A stretch of 64,000 nucleotides of DNA from an uncultured Bacillaceae bacterium (GTDB taxonomy: Bacteria; Bacillota; Bacilli; Bacillales; Cytobacillaceae). Shown piece after piece: positions 8,601 to 16,949 of the stretch. A program made the position numbers and the translations under genes. The notes under the pieces are model-generated. The model saw nothing but the letters and a program-made list of their open reading frames with translations, ran no database searches and was not told the origin of the DNA. Position 1 is the first letter of the stretch. The number at the start of each line of letters is the position of its first letter. The stretch covers positions 7,908 through 71,907 of the forward strand of contig CALKIU010000130.1 of the NCBI GenBank assembly GCA_937995745.1, written 5' to 3'.

Positions 8601-9485
8601 TCAAAAATGAATGTTGAATTTTTGGAAGTACCAGTCGTCGGTGTGTTTTCTTGTTTTGAAGTATTGCTTTCTTTGGCGGAGGACGCCGTCCCGGATGACT
8701 TCTTTTTCGATGGGAGCGGCCATTTTCCGGCCGATGATCTTGCGGCATTTTTCAATCCGGCTGTTATTGAAGTGGGAGTAGGCCATGCGCATTAAGTTGT
8801 AATAAATCTCTTCGCGGTTGATTTCGTACGGCTGGGCTTTGCGGAACAAGTGAAGGACCTTGACATCCGGCCGGCAGTGGCATCGGTATCCGAACAGCCA
8901 CATCTTTATGGAGAATTCAATATCTTCATAACCCCATGTTTTAAAACCCCTCTCAAAACCGCCGGCATCCGTGAAAACTTTTCTCGGAACGGCAAAGCAG
9001 GCTCCGGGAAGGACGGCCGTTTCGAACAGCCGGTTTTGTTTATCGTTCCACTTGATGCGGAGATTGAATTTTAATGTTTGCCCGTAGCCGGTGAATTCGG
9101 GATTGTTGACAGAACCTATCGCCGGTGTCGTTGCGTCGGTCAGTTTTTTCTCAAGCGGTTCGAGAAGGAGGTCGAGCCATCCGTCTGCAAACAGCATATG
9201 GGCATCGCAGAACACGAAGTATTCCCCGGATGCTTTTTCCGCTCCCAGATTTCTGGCGTTTGCCGCCCCGATTCCTTCCGTCCGGCAGAGAACGACTTGG
9301 CCGTTCTTTCGGTATGGTTCGTCTTGCAAAAAATCACAACAACCGTCTGTTGACGCATCATCTACAACAATGACTTCAAAATCCCGGCGGGTACGGACGG
9401 AAAATAATGAATCGAGCGTCGTTTTAATAAGAGTCCCCTCATTTTTGACCGGAATGATGACGGAGATGTTGGGAACGAATGACAC
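8601..9485 (-). CDS. GT2 family glycosyltransferase
   Basis: Inverting GT-A glycosyltransferase of 294 residues. It shows ISVIIPVKNEGTLI, VVDDASTDG near the uridine site, and CDAHMLF where a D-x-D motif is expected, so Asp-Ala-His replaces the usual second Asp. A C-terminal GGFERGFKTWGYEDIEF acceptor motif follows. The frame is open to a TTG at 9512, but the GTG at 9485 has AAGGTGAG five bases upstream and no other start has a site. It is soluble with a basic C-terminus. It sits just downstream of the coiled-coil gene in the same orientation (about 89 bp), so they may be co-transcribed. Confidence 0.78.
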   Translation of the reverse strand: MSFVPNISVIIPVKNEGTLIKTTLDSLFSVRTRRDFEVIVVDDASTDGCCDFLQDEPYRKNGQVVLCRTEGIGAANARNLGAEKASGEYFVFCDAHMLFADGWLDLLLEPLEKKLTDATTPAIGSVNNPEFTGYGQTLKFNLRIKWNDKQNRLFETAVLPGACFAVPRKVFTDAGGFERGFKTWGYEDIEFSIKMWLFGYRCHCRPDVKVLHLFRKAQPYEINREEIYYNLMRMAYSHFNNSRIEKCRKIIGRKMAAPIEKEVIRDGVLRQRKQYFKTRKHTDDWYFQKFNIHF

Positions 9486-9574
9486 ATTGCTCACCTTTTT
9501 AAGTGTTTTCAAACAAAAAGGGCGGAAGGTTCAAGACGTCGCGCTCGCAACAACGCGAGGCAAAAGATTAAAAG

Positions 9575-11344
9575 CTACAAAGATTTGTTGAACGGATTGA
9601 TGGAATATTGTTGTATGTCCGGATGATTGTAGAGCGGATTTTTTTCATAAAAAATGCTCAAGGAGTGTTTTTTATTATTTTCAGGCGTTTTCATATACCC
9701 CGTTTTTTCCCGGGATTTTGCTTGTTGTTTAAGGTTTATGGAAATGACTTTGCCGGCAGGGAGTGAATGTTTGAAATGCGATTGGTCATCTGATGCTTCC
9801 GGGCGGGAAAATCGGAAAGAAGAAACCGTTTTTCCGGTTTGTTTGCTATTGGGGACGGTTGTTTTTTGTGCGGGTGCTCCTGTTTCGCTTTCATTTGTTT
9901 TGATCCGGCGGCCGGCCTGTTGTTTTGATGATTTTGGCTGTTCGCTGCAAATTCCTGTACGGGCCATCTGAACTTGCATGCTTTTTCCATCAGATGCTTT
10001 CATATGTCCGGACCGCTTTGCCGCCGCTTTGTTCGAATTCGGATTTTTCTTGATTGGCACACTGTCGTCCGCCGCCGCTTTCTTAAGATGTTCAATTTCA
10101 GTTTTGAGCTGTGTTTTTAAATGCCGGAACTGTGTGAGGAGTTCGTTTTTCCCGGATTGGGCATCATTTTCCTCATCTGCGGGTTCGCTGCCTTTTTGTC
10201 CGGAAATTCCGCCTAGAAGTTGTAACATATCGTCTATTTCTTTCCGCCACTCTTTTTCTAATTCGTGATACTTTTCATTTGCTGTTTTCAGCCGCGTCAA
10301 TTCATCGTCTAAAAATGATTGTCTGTTTTTTAGTTCGCGAATCCCGTTTCCCAGTTCTTCGATGTTGTGCCGGAAAGATCCGAGCATTTCCGTCAATTGC
10401 CCGAAGTGGGTCTGCAAAAGTTCAGTTTTGGTTCTTTGTTCTTCTGAATGTTTTGAAAAAACGGCCATTTGTTCCGCTAATTTTTCCATATTTGTCTTGA
10501 AGGAGGATAAAGCTGCAGAAACTTCTGAGCGGATAGTTTCTTCATTTAATCCAGATTGTCTATTTTTCAACACGTTGAGTTCGTTTCCTATTTCTTCAAG
10601 GTTGCTTCGGAGCGGCAAAAGGATTTCCTCCATTTGCCGGAAGTTTGTTTGCAAATGCTCGGCTCTGGCTTTTTCTTCTTCCGATTGTTTTGCATAAAGG
10701 ACCATTTGTTCTGCCAATTTTTCCACGGTTTCCTGAAGGGGGGACAATATTTCTTTCAGTTGGGCCCGGATTTGTTCTTTGACCATTGACTGTTGTCTAT
10801 CAAAGAGGGATTGTGCGAGTTGATTCCACTCTGCGCGGGCTTCGGCCATTGCGTTGTACAATTCTCCCGTTTGCGGGACCGCCTGTTCAAACAATGAAGA
10901 CAGGGTGTTTTTTAGTCTTTCCATTTTTTCATCCAGTTCGTCCGTGATTTCCCGCTTGATGGCATGGTACAGTTCATGATTTTTTTCTTCCAACTCTTCG
11001 CGCAAATCATCGAGATTTTCCGTTTCCTTTTCTGACTGCGATAATTGTTGCCGCAGTGTTTCCATTTCTACGATGAGCAGTTGATTTTTATTTTCCAGCT
11101 TTTGAATTTCCCTTTTGAAATGTTCTTCCCTTTCTTCGGCCGCTCGGGCAGCTTCATGGGCTGATTCCAGCTCTTTGAGCAAGTATCTGTTTTCATCGAG
11201 AATTTCGTGGATGCCGCTGTTACTCTCCAACTCTTTTACTCTTTCTTTGTAGCGCGCCAGTTCCGATTTTAGATGGATGACAAGCTGTTTCAGCTGAATG
11301 GCTTGATCGGATGGAGCATCCGTGTATTTTGACAGCACCGCCAT
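9575..11344 (-). CDS. Long coiled-coil protein of unknown function
   Basis: I do not recognise a family. The 589-residue protein is highly charged. Residues of about 15 to 400 are almost continuous heptad repeats rich in Glu, Lys, Leu and Gln, including two related blocks (EQMVLYAKQSEEEKARAEHL and EQMAVFSKHSEEQRTKTELL) that look like an internal duplication. The remaining 190 residues are low-complexity, Ser/Lys/Gln-rich and probably disordered, ending in a Tyr/Asn-rich tail (HPDIQQYSINPF). There is no signal peptide or membrane segment. GGAGGTG lies 3 bp before the ATG. Divergent from the unknown gene at 11612. Its place among glycosyltransferases suggests a scaffold; that is inference. Confidence 0.75.
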   Translation of the reverse strand: MAVLSKYTDAPSDQAIQLKQLVIHLKSELARYKERVKELESNSGIHEILDENRYLLKELESAHEAARAAEEREEHFKREIQKLENKNQLLIVEMETLRQQLSQSEKETENLDDLREELEEKNHELYHAIKREITDELDEKMERLKNTLSSLFEQAVPQTGELYNAMAEARAEWNQLAQSLFDRQQSMVKEQIRAQLKEILSPLQETVEKLAEQMVLYAKQSEEEKARAEHLQTNFRQMEEILLPLRSNLEEIGNELNVLKNRQSGLNEETIRSEVSAALSSFKTNMEKLAEQMAVFSKHSEEQRTKTELLQTHFGQLTEMLGSFRHNIEELGNGIRELKNRQSFLDDELTRLKTANEKYHELEKEWRKEIDDMLQLLGGISGQKGSEPADEENDAQSGKNELLTQFRHLKTQLKTEIEHLKKAAADDSVPIKKNPNSNKAAAKRSGHMKASDGKSMQVQMARTGICSEQPKSSKQQAGRRIKTNESETGAPAQKTTVPNSKQTGKTVSSFRFSRPEASDDQSHFKHSLPAGKVISINLKQQAKSREKTGYMKTPENNKKHSLSIFYEKNPLYNHPDIQQYSINPFNKSL

Positions 11345-11611
11345 GACACCTCCTTGCCTGTATGAAAATCGTTTTCACAATCATAAATGGTTTGCGCTTT
11401 ATATATTTATATGTAATAGTGGGTTTTTGTTGATTAACCGGCAGCGGTTGAATGTGTTTGTTTCTCCGGCGGAGCGGCCGCTTTTAAAAAAATGGGGAAG
11501 GGCCTCCGGAATTGGACGGTATTTTGGCTTTGTCGGCGACGGATGGCGGGGAACGTTTCGATTATGTTTTTCGCTCTCCGGACGGATGACTGTAAAGGGG
11601 GGTTCATGTTC

Positions 11612-12916
11612 ATGGATTTGACGGTTCAGTCCGGCGGAAAAACATTGGGGCGGCTGAAGGAAGAATATTTTCCCGTCTTTCAATATTTTTTGCGGGAATG
11701 CGGATTTGACGTGAGAAGGGATTCCGAGGAAAATCAAGTCCTGCTGGAACCCGTCTTGTCGCAAAAAAAAGTGGCCCTTATTCCCTGGTATGACCGGGCG
11801 GTCGCTTCTTTGCGGAACAAGCAGCAAGAAAAACTTATTTTCGACAAAATGAAAGAGTTCCTTGAGAGGGCCGGAGTGACAACAAACATTTTGCAGGGCG
11901 GCGATATAAGAGAAGGGGACTTTGTCCTCCAGGTTCACCTGGCCGTGTTGGAAATTCCCCAAACAAAGGATCCTCTTTTGGAAATGACTTTATGTACAAG
12001 CATCCATTTTGAAAAAATGATGGATGTCATCCGCTCGGAATGCAAAAAATGTAAAATCAAGGCAAGATTCAATACGGAAGATAAACAATTTGCCCCGTCG
12101 GTCATCAAAATCCGAATGATGTCCCCTGTCCTGTCCGAAGAAAAAAATGTCCAAGTTTACGCAGAAAAATACGCATCTGTCATCACCAACGGGCTTTTGT
12201 CGAAACTGTTGGGGGATGCTCCGCTGTCTGTGTTCTCCCTCCTGTCTGTTCAGGAAGTGTTGAAATTTTTCAGCCCCGGATTTCAAGCCAACCGCATCCC
12301 AGCCCCGGCCCCCGAGGCCAAACGCGCTGTTGCAGGGCAGATCTCGCAAAAAACGCGCAAACTTTTTCCCAAAGGTGTCATGAAAAAGGCCGAGGTCTAC
12401 TTTGATTATCATTTTCTGGTTGATCATCAGCATTCAAAAGTCCAGATTTTCGGAAGTCTTCATATTAAGAATACCGGAACTGCCGTTCTCCGCAATCCGG
12501 TCATTTGCCTGAAGTTCCAGCCGGGCCATCAGGAAATGAAAATGACCGGGCAGATTTTGCCGAAAAACTATGTAGAGACAAAAGCGGTCGTCAACCGCGA
12601 GGGCGTAAAAGGATGGCAATATTTAAAGGAAAACTGGTTCGAGGATTTTGAACAAAAAGGGGAATTATGGATTTGTCCCATTCATGAATTGGAAATTGTT
12701 CCCGGGAAAACGGAGTCTTTGTCCAATTTGCAAATCAGTTATCCGTATACAGGAGGGGAGAATGTTACCGTCGATGCCTATGTGTATTTTTCAGAGGACG
12801 GACTTGAATATGGGGCCAACAACCGGATTTCGTGGGCGGTTTTAGAGGAGAAACCGGCAATTTCCGGAGAAAACCGGGAGGAGGATGCCTCTAGGGACAA
12901 TAAGCGGCAAAAATAA
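11612..12916 (+). CDS. Unknown 434-residue protein of the glycan cluster
   Basis: No family recognised. There is no signal peptide or membrane segment. Residues 1-220 look like an alpha/beta domain with a Cys pair (SECKKCKIKA), then a Pro/Ala-rich linker (IPAPAPEAKRA). A C-terminal domain of about 170 residues has a beta-sandwich-like pattern (VQIFGSLHIKNTGTAVLRNP, then VDAYVYFSEDGLEYG), reminiscent of CARDB/Ig-like folds. An ATG at 11606 lies only 3 bases after AAAGGGGGG, so the ATG at 11612 is preferred. The longer in-frame extension to 11492 has no ribosome binding site. It ends at a bidirectional terminator shared with the JAMM gene. Confidence 0.7.
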   Translation: MDLTVQSGGKTLGRLKEEYFPVFQYFLRECGFDVRRDSEENQVLLEPVLSQKKVALIPWYDRAVASLRNKQQEKLIFDKMKEFLERAGVTTNILQGGDIREGDFVLQVHLAVLEIPQTKDPLLEMTLCTSIHFEKMMDVIRSECKKCKIKARFNTEDKQFAPSVIKIRMMSPVLSEEKNVQVYAEKYASVITNGLLSKLLGDAPLSVFSLLSVQEVLKFFSPGFQANRIPAPAPEAKRAVAGQISQKTRKLFPKGVMKKAEVYFDYHFLVDHQHSKVQIFGSLHIKNTGTAVLRNPVICLKFQPGHQEMKMTGQILPKNYVETKAVVNREGVKGWQYLKENWFEDFEQKGELWICPIHELEIVPGKTESLSNLQISYPYTGGENVTVDAYVYFSEDGLEYGANNRISWAVLEEKPAISGENREEDASRDNKRQK

Positions 12917-12952
12917 ATGTTACAGATGGCTAGACATCTGTAACATTTATTT
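12915..12952. terminator. Bidirectional terminator between convergent genes
   Basis: Perfect stem AAATGTTACAGATG / CATCTGTAACATTT around a GCTAGA loop, with A and T tracts on both sides. It overlaps the last codons of the minus-strand JAMM gene, which ends at 12930. Confidence 0.85.
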
Positions 12953-13322
12953 TGTACGGAATAACCGCCGTTCCGTGATAGCGGTATGCCTTTAAAACGG
13001 GTTTTTGCCCGGCGAGGGAAACAATGAGATGAATGATATCCGGATATTGGTTGTAGAGAATATCCTCCCGGGACGGGTAGGCGATGCCGGAAGGATGGGA
13101 GTGATATATTCCCATAAATTGTTGATTATACTTGTCCATTTCAGCGAACACATATCGCAGTTCATCATGATCCATGGCAAAGGATGTGGGGCTGTGATGG
13201 ATATTTTTCATTTTCCACACTTTATAAGCCAGGCCGTTTTTGCCGGAAAGCAAACCGCAAGCTTCACAGGGCCGTTCATTTTCACAATGCCGGATTATTT
13301 CTTTCCATGCTTTTCTTGTCAT
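12930..13322 (-). CDS. JAMM/MPN (M67-type) metalloprotease
   Basis: Zinc-dependent isopeptidase-fold protein of about 130 residues. The catalytic Glu lies in ERPCEACGLLSG, and the H-x-H-P-x-G-x7-S-x2-D signature is intact in YHSHPSGIAYPSREDI, so zinc binding is expected. Bacterial relatives cleave ubiquitin-like sulfur carriers (Mec+/CysO type) or Cys-containing substrates. The frame runs upstream to an ATG at 13421 without a ribosome binding site, and that extension overlaps a well-initiated small ORF. The ATG at 13322, 11 bases after that ORF's stop, suits translational coupling. The thiS operon lies 2 kb away, but no functional link is proven. Confidence 0.8.
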   Translation of the reverse strand: MTRKAWKEIIRHCENERPCEACGLLSGKNGLAYKVWKMKNIHHSPTSFAMDHDELRYVFAEMDKYNQQFMGIYHSHPSGIAYPSREDILYNQYPDIIHLIVSLAGQKPVLKAYRYHGTAVIPYKINVTDV

Positions 13323-13332
13323 GAAAAAAACA

Positions 13333-13482
13333 TTATGACAAGGGTCTGCTTTTGCCGCAGCAGCCTCTTCTGGGAACGGCGGTGCTTTGTAAACTGCCAA
13401 TCGTTCTTTTTTTGCCGTCATTTTTGCCGGGTTGGATACCGAGTTTTTTTCTTACTTTTCTGCGGAGTTTGCTTGAAGACAT
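13333..13482 (-). CDS. Small basic ORF upstream of the JAMM gene
   Basis: A 49-residue ORF preceded by a perfect TAAAGGAGGAG site (13490-13500 read on the minus strand) with ideal spacing to its ATG. The product begins MSSSKLRRKVRKKLG, is strongly basic, and ends with a Cys pair (RRGCCGKSRPLS). Its stop lies 10 bp before the proposed JAMM start, so the two would be coupled. No family recognised. The strong Shine-Dalgarno supports translation; the alternative is that the two frames were one gene separated by a frameshift, but the overlap phase does not require that. Confidence 0.55.
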   Translation of the reverse strand: MSSSKLRRKVRKKLGIQPGKNDGKKRTIGSLQSTAVPRRGCCGKSRPLS

Positions 13483-13615
13483 AAAATTACTCCTCCTTTA
13501 TGAAGTCAGACTTTTTCGTATAAAAACCTTGTTGTTTTCGGTGGTGCTCTATTTATCACGAATAAATAATTCGGGGGTTTTCCCCCCGTTAAATGGATTC
13601 CCCTTGATTTCCGGG

Positions 13616-14737
13616 TCAGAAGCGCTCGCATTCTTCTATTTCTACTTCCAGCCCCTCGTTCAATGTACCGGTCAATGGAATGGTTATCGCTGCGGATGGA
13701 GATGTGATGATGAGGGTGAGGGCATCCAATTCAGGATCCGTCGGGTTGTCGGTCAATGTCAATGTAAATACGGCATTTTCCGGAGCGCCTCCCGCAGGTG
13801 TAAAGATGCCAGTTCCTGTGACGGTTAATGTGTCAGCGCCGCATGTCGGCTGTTCAAAATCATTGGCGGTAAAGGTGAAGCTGTGATCGAGATCGTCCTC
13901 AGGCGTGGGTGTTCCAGAACCTGGTATTTCGACGAAGGAGACGGAGAGATTGCTTGAAGCCAGATTGCATTGGTCGCAAACGAGAGCAGTGATATCCAAT
14001 TGTCCGGTTGCTGTGGCCGCGGTTCCTCCCATTTCCGCATAGGTGATGGAGGCAGTGCCTTCAAAGTTGCCGGCGCCTTGGCATTCGCAGTTAAGCGGAG
14101 GGAAAAATGCAGGACATTGCGGCGGGAATGTTTGCACCGGGCAAACAGCTTCTTCTTCCGGAATCGGAATGTCCGCCCGCGGTCCGCAGAATTTGGCTTC
14201 GACTTCAAGTTTCACTTCCGCTTCCACTTGAATATCTTTGCACATGAGGACATCGACCATAATGGTGTTGCCGAACATTTGGTTCAAAATGACGTTGCAT
14301 TGCACTTCAAAAATGTTGCAATTGATTACCGTTCCTTCCGGGAAGCACAGAAGAACATCGTCCACCAGGGTGACAGGCACCACGAAAGTGCAACCCGGGA
14401 TCGGCGCACCGTCGCAGAAGAATTCAAGCTGGAGATGCACGTGGAAGGCGAGGGTGGCGATTTGGGCGCTCGGTCCGAATTGTTCCGGCGCTTCACGAGT
14501 GCCGACTAAATCGCAAGAACGCGATCCTTCCACCTCCGTGCAGGTTGCCGTAATGGTGCCGCCCGCATCCCTGCAAGCTTCAATTTGTGCGAGGCATTCT
14601 TCGGGAATGTTTACTCTATTTCGTTCACGATTGGTTAAAACAACCCAGTCGTATACTTTCGTTACGCGAATGCATTCAGGATTAATGGGATTAGGAGAAA
14701 TTTGCCTGCCCTGAATCGGTTTGATGTTTTTCTTCAT
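13616..14737 (-). CDS. Cysteine-rich secreted- or spore-surface-like protein
   Basis: Unrecognised 373-residue protein with roughly twenty cysteines, many as C-x-C or C-x2-C pairs (NCECQG, VCDQCN). Residues 20-60 (VTKVYDWVVLTN onward) and the central part are beta-rich. The last 150 residues are Thr/Gly/Asp-rich beta repeats (TATGQLDITALVC, LTVTGTGIFTPAG). No signal peptide is seen. Cys-rich beta proteins without signals are common in Bacillus spore coats and endospore appendages, which is my tentative reading; the SPOCS/DUF3794-like start is only a resemblance. AAAGGATAG precedes the ATG. A possible sigma-K-like ACC-N16-CATATGATG lies about 70 bp upstream on this strand. Confidence 0.7.
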   Translation of the reverse strand: MKKNIKPIQGRQISPNPINPECIRVTKVYDWVVLTNRERNRVNIPEECLAQIEACRDAGGTITATCTEVEGSRSCDLVGTREAPEQFGPSAQIATLAFHVHLQLEFFCDGAPIPGCTFVVPVTLVDDVLLCFPEGTVINCNIFEVQCNVILNQMFGNTIMVDVLMCKDIQVEAEVKLEVEAKFCGPRADIPIPEEEAVCPVQTFPPQCPAFFPPLNCECQGAGNFEGTASITYAEMGGTAATATGQLDITALVCDQCNLASSNLSVSFVEIPGSGTPTPEDDLDHSFTFTANDFEQPTCGADTLTVTGTGIFTPAGGAPENAVFTLTLTDNPTDPELDALTLIITSPSAAITIPLTGTLNEGLEVEIEECERF

Positions 14738-15095
14738 GCAAACATCTATCCTTTCTTTGATAATGGATACTATTTCGTTACACTAGCATCATATGGAAAA
14801 AAGCACATGGAGGTACATACCACAGCGAAAAATAGGCATAAAACTATACAAGGCTTCCAACAATTTCAACACAGGAAAGCACTCTTTTTGCGGGTGCGGA
14901 AGGAATGAAGAGGATTTTCCGGCTCCCGGTTTTAAGATAACGGAGGGAGGTCCGCAAGAAGGCATTGAGGGCAAGAGGAGCGTCTACGATGGTTATAAAA
15001 GTTTTGCTGCACATACAAGCCTTGAAAGAAAGGCGGACTTCTTTTTTGCTGCTCTGTATATATTTTTATAGCCGGTGCGGAAAGAACAGGGGTGG
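14738..15095. other. Intergenic gap upstream of the Cys-rich gene
   Basis: No gene seen on either strand. It holds the presumed promoter of the minus-strand Cys-rich gene near 14790-14830 (a weak sigma-K-like element). The rest is unremarkable. Confidence 0.5.
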
Positions 15096-15148
15096 AAAAA
15101 CCGGACGGTGCGTAGATGTTTGTTATAAAACGCATTTTTCCGTCCGGT
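15096..15148 (-). terminator. Terminator of the thi operon
   Basis: Read on the minus strand, ACCGGACGG and CCGTCCGGT (15140-15148 and 15100-15108) form a 9-bp stem with an inner TGCGT/ACGCA stem, followed by TTTTT at 15096-15099. It lies downstream of tenI, the last gene of the thiazole operon. Confidence 0.75.
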
Positions 15149-15185
15149 GATCATGTTCTTCCCCTCAATAGGCGGGCAAGACCGG

Positions 15186-15779
15186 TTATGAAAGGCAAGC
15201 GCGCAATTGTTCCGTATATTTTACCGGATCAGGACATGTCATCGGTTCTGACATCAAACAGACCCCTTTTGCTCCGGCCTGGATCACATCCCGGGCGTTA
15301 TGGGCCTTGATGCCGCCAATGGCAAATACAGGAAGGTTTGTGTGCCGGCATACTTGTTTTAAAAAAGACAATCCCCGCGGAGGGATTCCTTTTTTGCTGG
15401 AGGTGGCAAATATGTGGCCGGCGATAAGCCACGTCGCTCCGAGTTTTTCCGCTTCAACAGCTTCATCGACGGAATGCACGGATGCACCTGTCGATAAAAA
15501 ATTCTCCAAAATCCCCCGTTCCGTTCTAAGATTTTCCATCGGCATCTGAACATGAGGGATTTTTAATTTTTCCGCAACGGCGGCAAACTGATTGACGATG
15601 AGGGGGACGCCGCATTTTTTGCAAATTTTGTTTGCTCTTTCGGCCAAAGTTTCATATTCCGCAACGGTTAAATCCTTCTCGCGGAGAATGATGCCGTCCG
15701 GCCTCCCCGCGGCCAATTGTTCCAGTCTTTGCAAAAAATCGCTCCGGCACAGTTTGCGGTTTGTGACATAAATGATCAT
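15186..15779 (-). CDS. tenI: TenI-type thiazole tautomerase
   Basis: TIM-barrel protein of the ThiE/TenI family, 197 residues. IILREKDLTVAEYE near 30-43, GASVHSVDEAVEAEKLGATWL near 97-117 and FAIGGIKAHNARDV near 151-164 are family motifs. Among TenI proteins the aromatizing tautomerase converts the ThiG product to carboxythiazole phosphate. It may instead be a thiamine phosphate synthase: the VHS dipeptide favours TenI (His) over ThiE, but the assignment is not decisive. Last gene of thiS-F-G-H-tenI, 10 bp after thiH. Most of the pyrimidine branch (thiC, thiD) is not in the window. Confidence 0.8.
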   Translation of the reverse strand: MIIYVTNRKLCRSDFLQRLEQLAAGRPDGIILREKDLTVAEYETLAERANKICKKCGVPLIVNQFAAVAEKLKIPHVQMPMENLRTERGILENFLSTGASVHSVDEAVEAEKLGATWLIAGHIFATSSKKGIPPRGLSFLKQVCRHTNLPVFAIGGIKAHNARDVIQAGAKGVCLMSEPMTCPDPVKYTEQLRACLS

Positions 15780-15789
15780 GGGTCGTTTT

Positions 15790-16947
15790 TTACACCCTTA
15801 TGTAATCGGTATAAACAGGCTGCAGTCCGCGGCTGATAATCATGTCATGAATTTCCGCGACTGTGCGCCGGTCGGCGATTTCAAATTGATGATCTCCCTT
15901 TTGTTCATCAAAGTATCCGCCTACGGTGACCCGGACGCCGGCCGATATTTTCGTTGCCGCCAGTCCGATGACGTGATCGCGGAATTTGGCCCGTTCTCTC
16001 GTCGAAATCGTTATCCCCGCAAACGGCATGAACAGCCGGTAAGCGAGCATGACTTGCAGGAGTTCTCTTTCCCCGACATGCCCCGAGGGATTTTTCTCCC
16101 GATTATTGATGTAAGGACGGAGCCGGGGTACGGAAAAATTGATTTCGGCATGCGGGTATTTTTTTTGAATGTAATAAGCATGCAGTCCGGCGGCAAAAGC
16201 ATCTTTGCGGAAATCATCGAGACCGAGAAGGGCGCCGAAGGAAACCCCGCGCATTCCGCCGAGCAAAGCCCGCTCTTGGGCGTGGAAGCGGTATGGAAAG
16301 CTTCGTTTTGAGCCCCACAAATGAACTTGTTCATATTTTTGGATGTTGTAAGTCTCCTGATACACGGCGACAAAATCTGCCCCGCACTCATGCAAATAGG
16401 CGTATTCATCCGTGTTCACCGGGTAGATTTCAATGCCGACCGTGGAAAAATGTTTTGCCGCCAATTTGACCACTTCGCCAATGTATTCCACATCTGATTT
16501 GAAACGGGATTCGCCCGTTAGGAGGAGGATTTCCTCCAAGCCGGTTGCGGCAATGGCTTTCAACTCTTTTTCCGCTTCATCCAAAGAAAGAACCGCCCGT
16601 TGAATTCGATTAGTTGCCTTAAAACCGCAATACGTGCACTCATTTTCGCAGAAATTGGCAATATACAGCGGTGTGAACAGGCTGACAGAATTGCCGAAGT
16701 ATTTTCGTGTTTGTGCTTGCGCTTTCCGGGCCATATGTTCCAAATATTTGCCGGCGGCCGGTGACAGAATGGCGCCGTAGTCATCGATGGTCAATTTTTC
16801 TTTTCTTAACGCTTTTTCCACATCCCGTTCCGTGTAAAGGCGATAGTCATATTGGTTCATGGCCGTTAACACTTTTTCCATGATCTCGGAGCGGATGATT
16901 TCCATTCCGTCGCTGTAGTCAAGAACACCTGTCTCTTTCCTGTTCAT
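15790..16947 (-). CDS. thiH: ThiH tyrosine lyase (2-iminoacetate synthase)
   Basis: Radical SAM enzyme of 385 residues that splits tyrosine to p-cresol and dehydroglycine for the thiazole ring. The cluster motif C-x3-C-x2-C is intact (CENECTYC, cysteines 100, 104 and 107 from this start). LLTGESRFK, YQETYN and the C-terminal ThiH/BATS domain (SAGVRVTVGGYF) follow. The ATG at 16947 is chosen over the one at 16953, which would have only one base after GGAGG. It directly follows the thiG stop. Most aerobic bacilli use the oxygen-dependent oxidase ThiO; ThiH works without oxygen, in line with the anaerobic genes elsewhere here. Confidence 0.93.
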   Translation of the reverse strand: MNRKETGVLDYSDGMEIIRSEIMEKVLTAMNQYDYRLYTERDVEKALRKEKLTIDDYGAILSPAAGKYLEHMARKAQAQTRKYFGNSVSLFTPLYIANFCENECTYCGFKATNRIQRAVLSLDEAEKELKAIAATGLEEILLLTGESRFKSDVEYIGEVVKLAAKHFSTVGIEIYPVNTDEYAYLHECGADFVAVYQETYNIQKYEQVHLWGSKRSFPYRFHAQERALLGGMRGVSFGALLGLDDFRKDAFAAGLHAYYIQKKYPHAEINFSVPRLRPYINNREKNPSGHVGERELLQVMLAYRLFMPFAGITISTRERAKFRDHVIGLAATKISAGVRVTVGGYFDEQKGDHQFEIADRRTVAEIHDMIISRGLQPVYTDYIRV

Positions 16948-16949
16948 AA

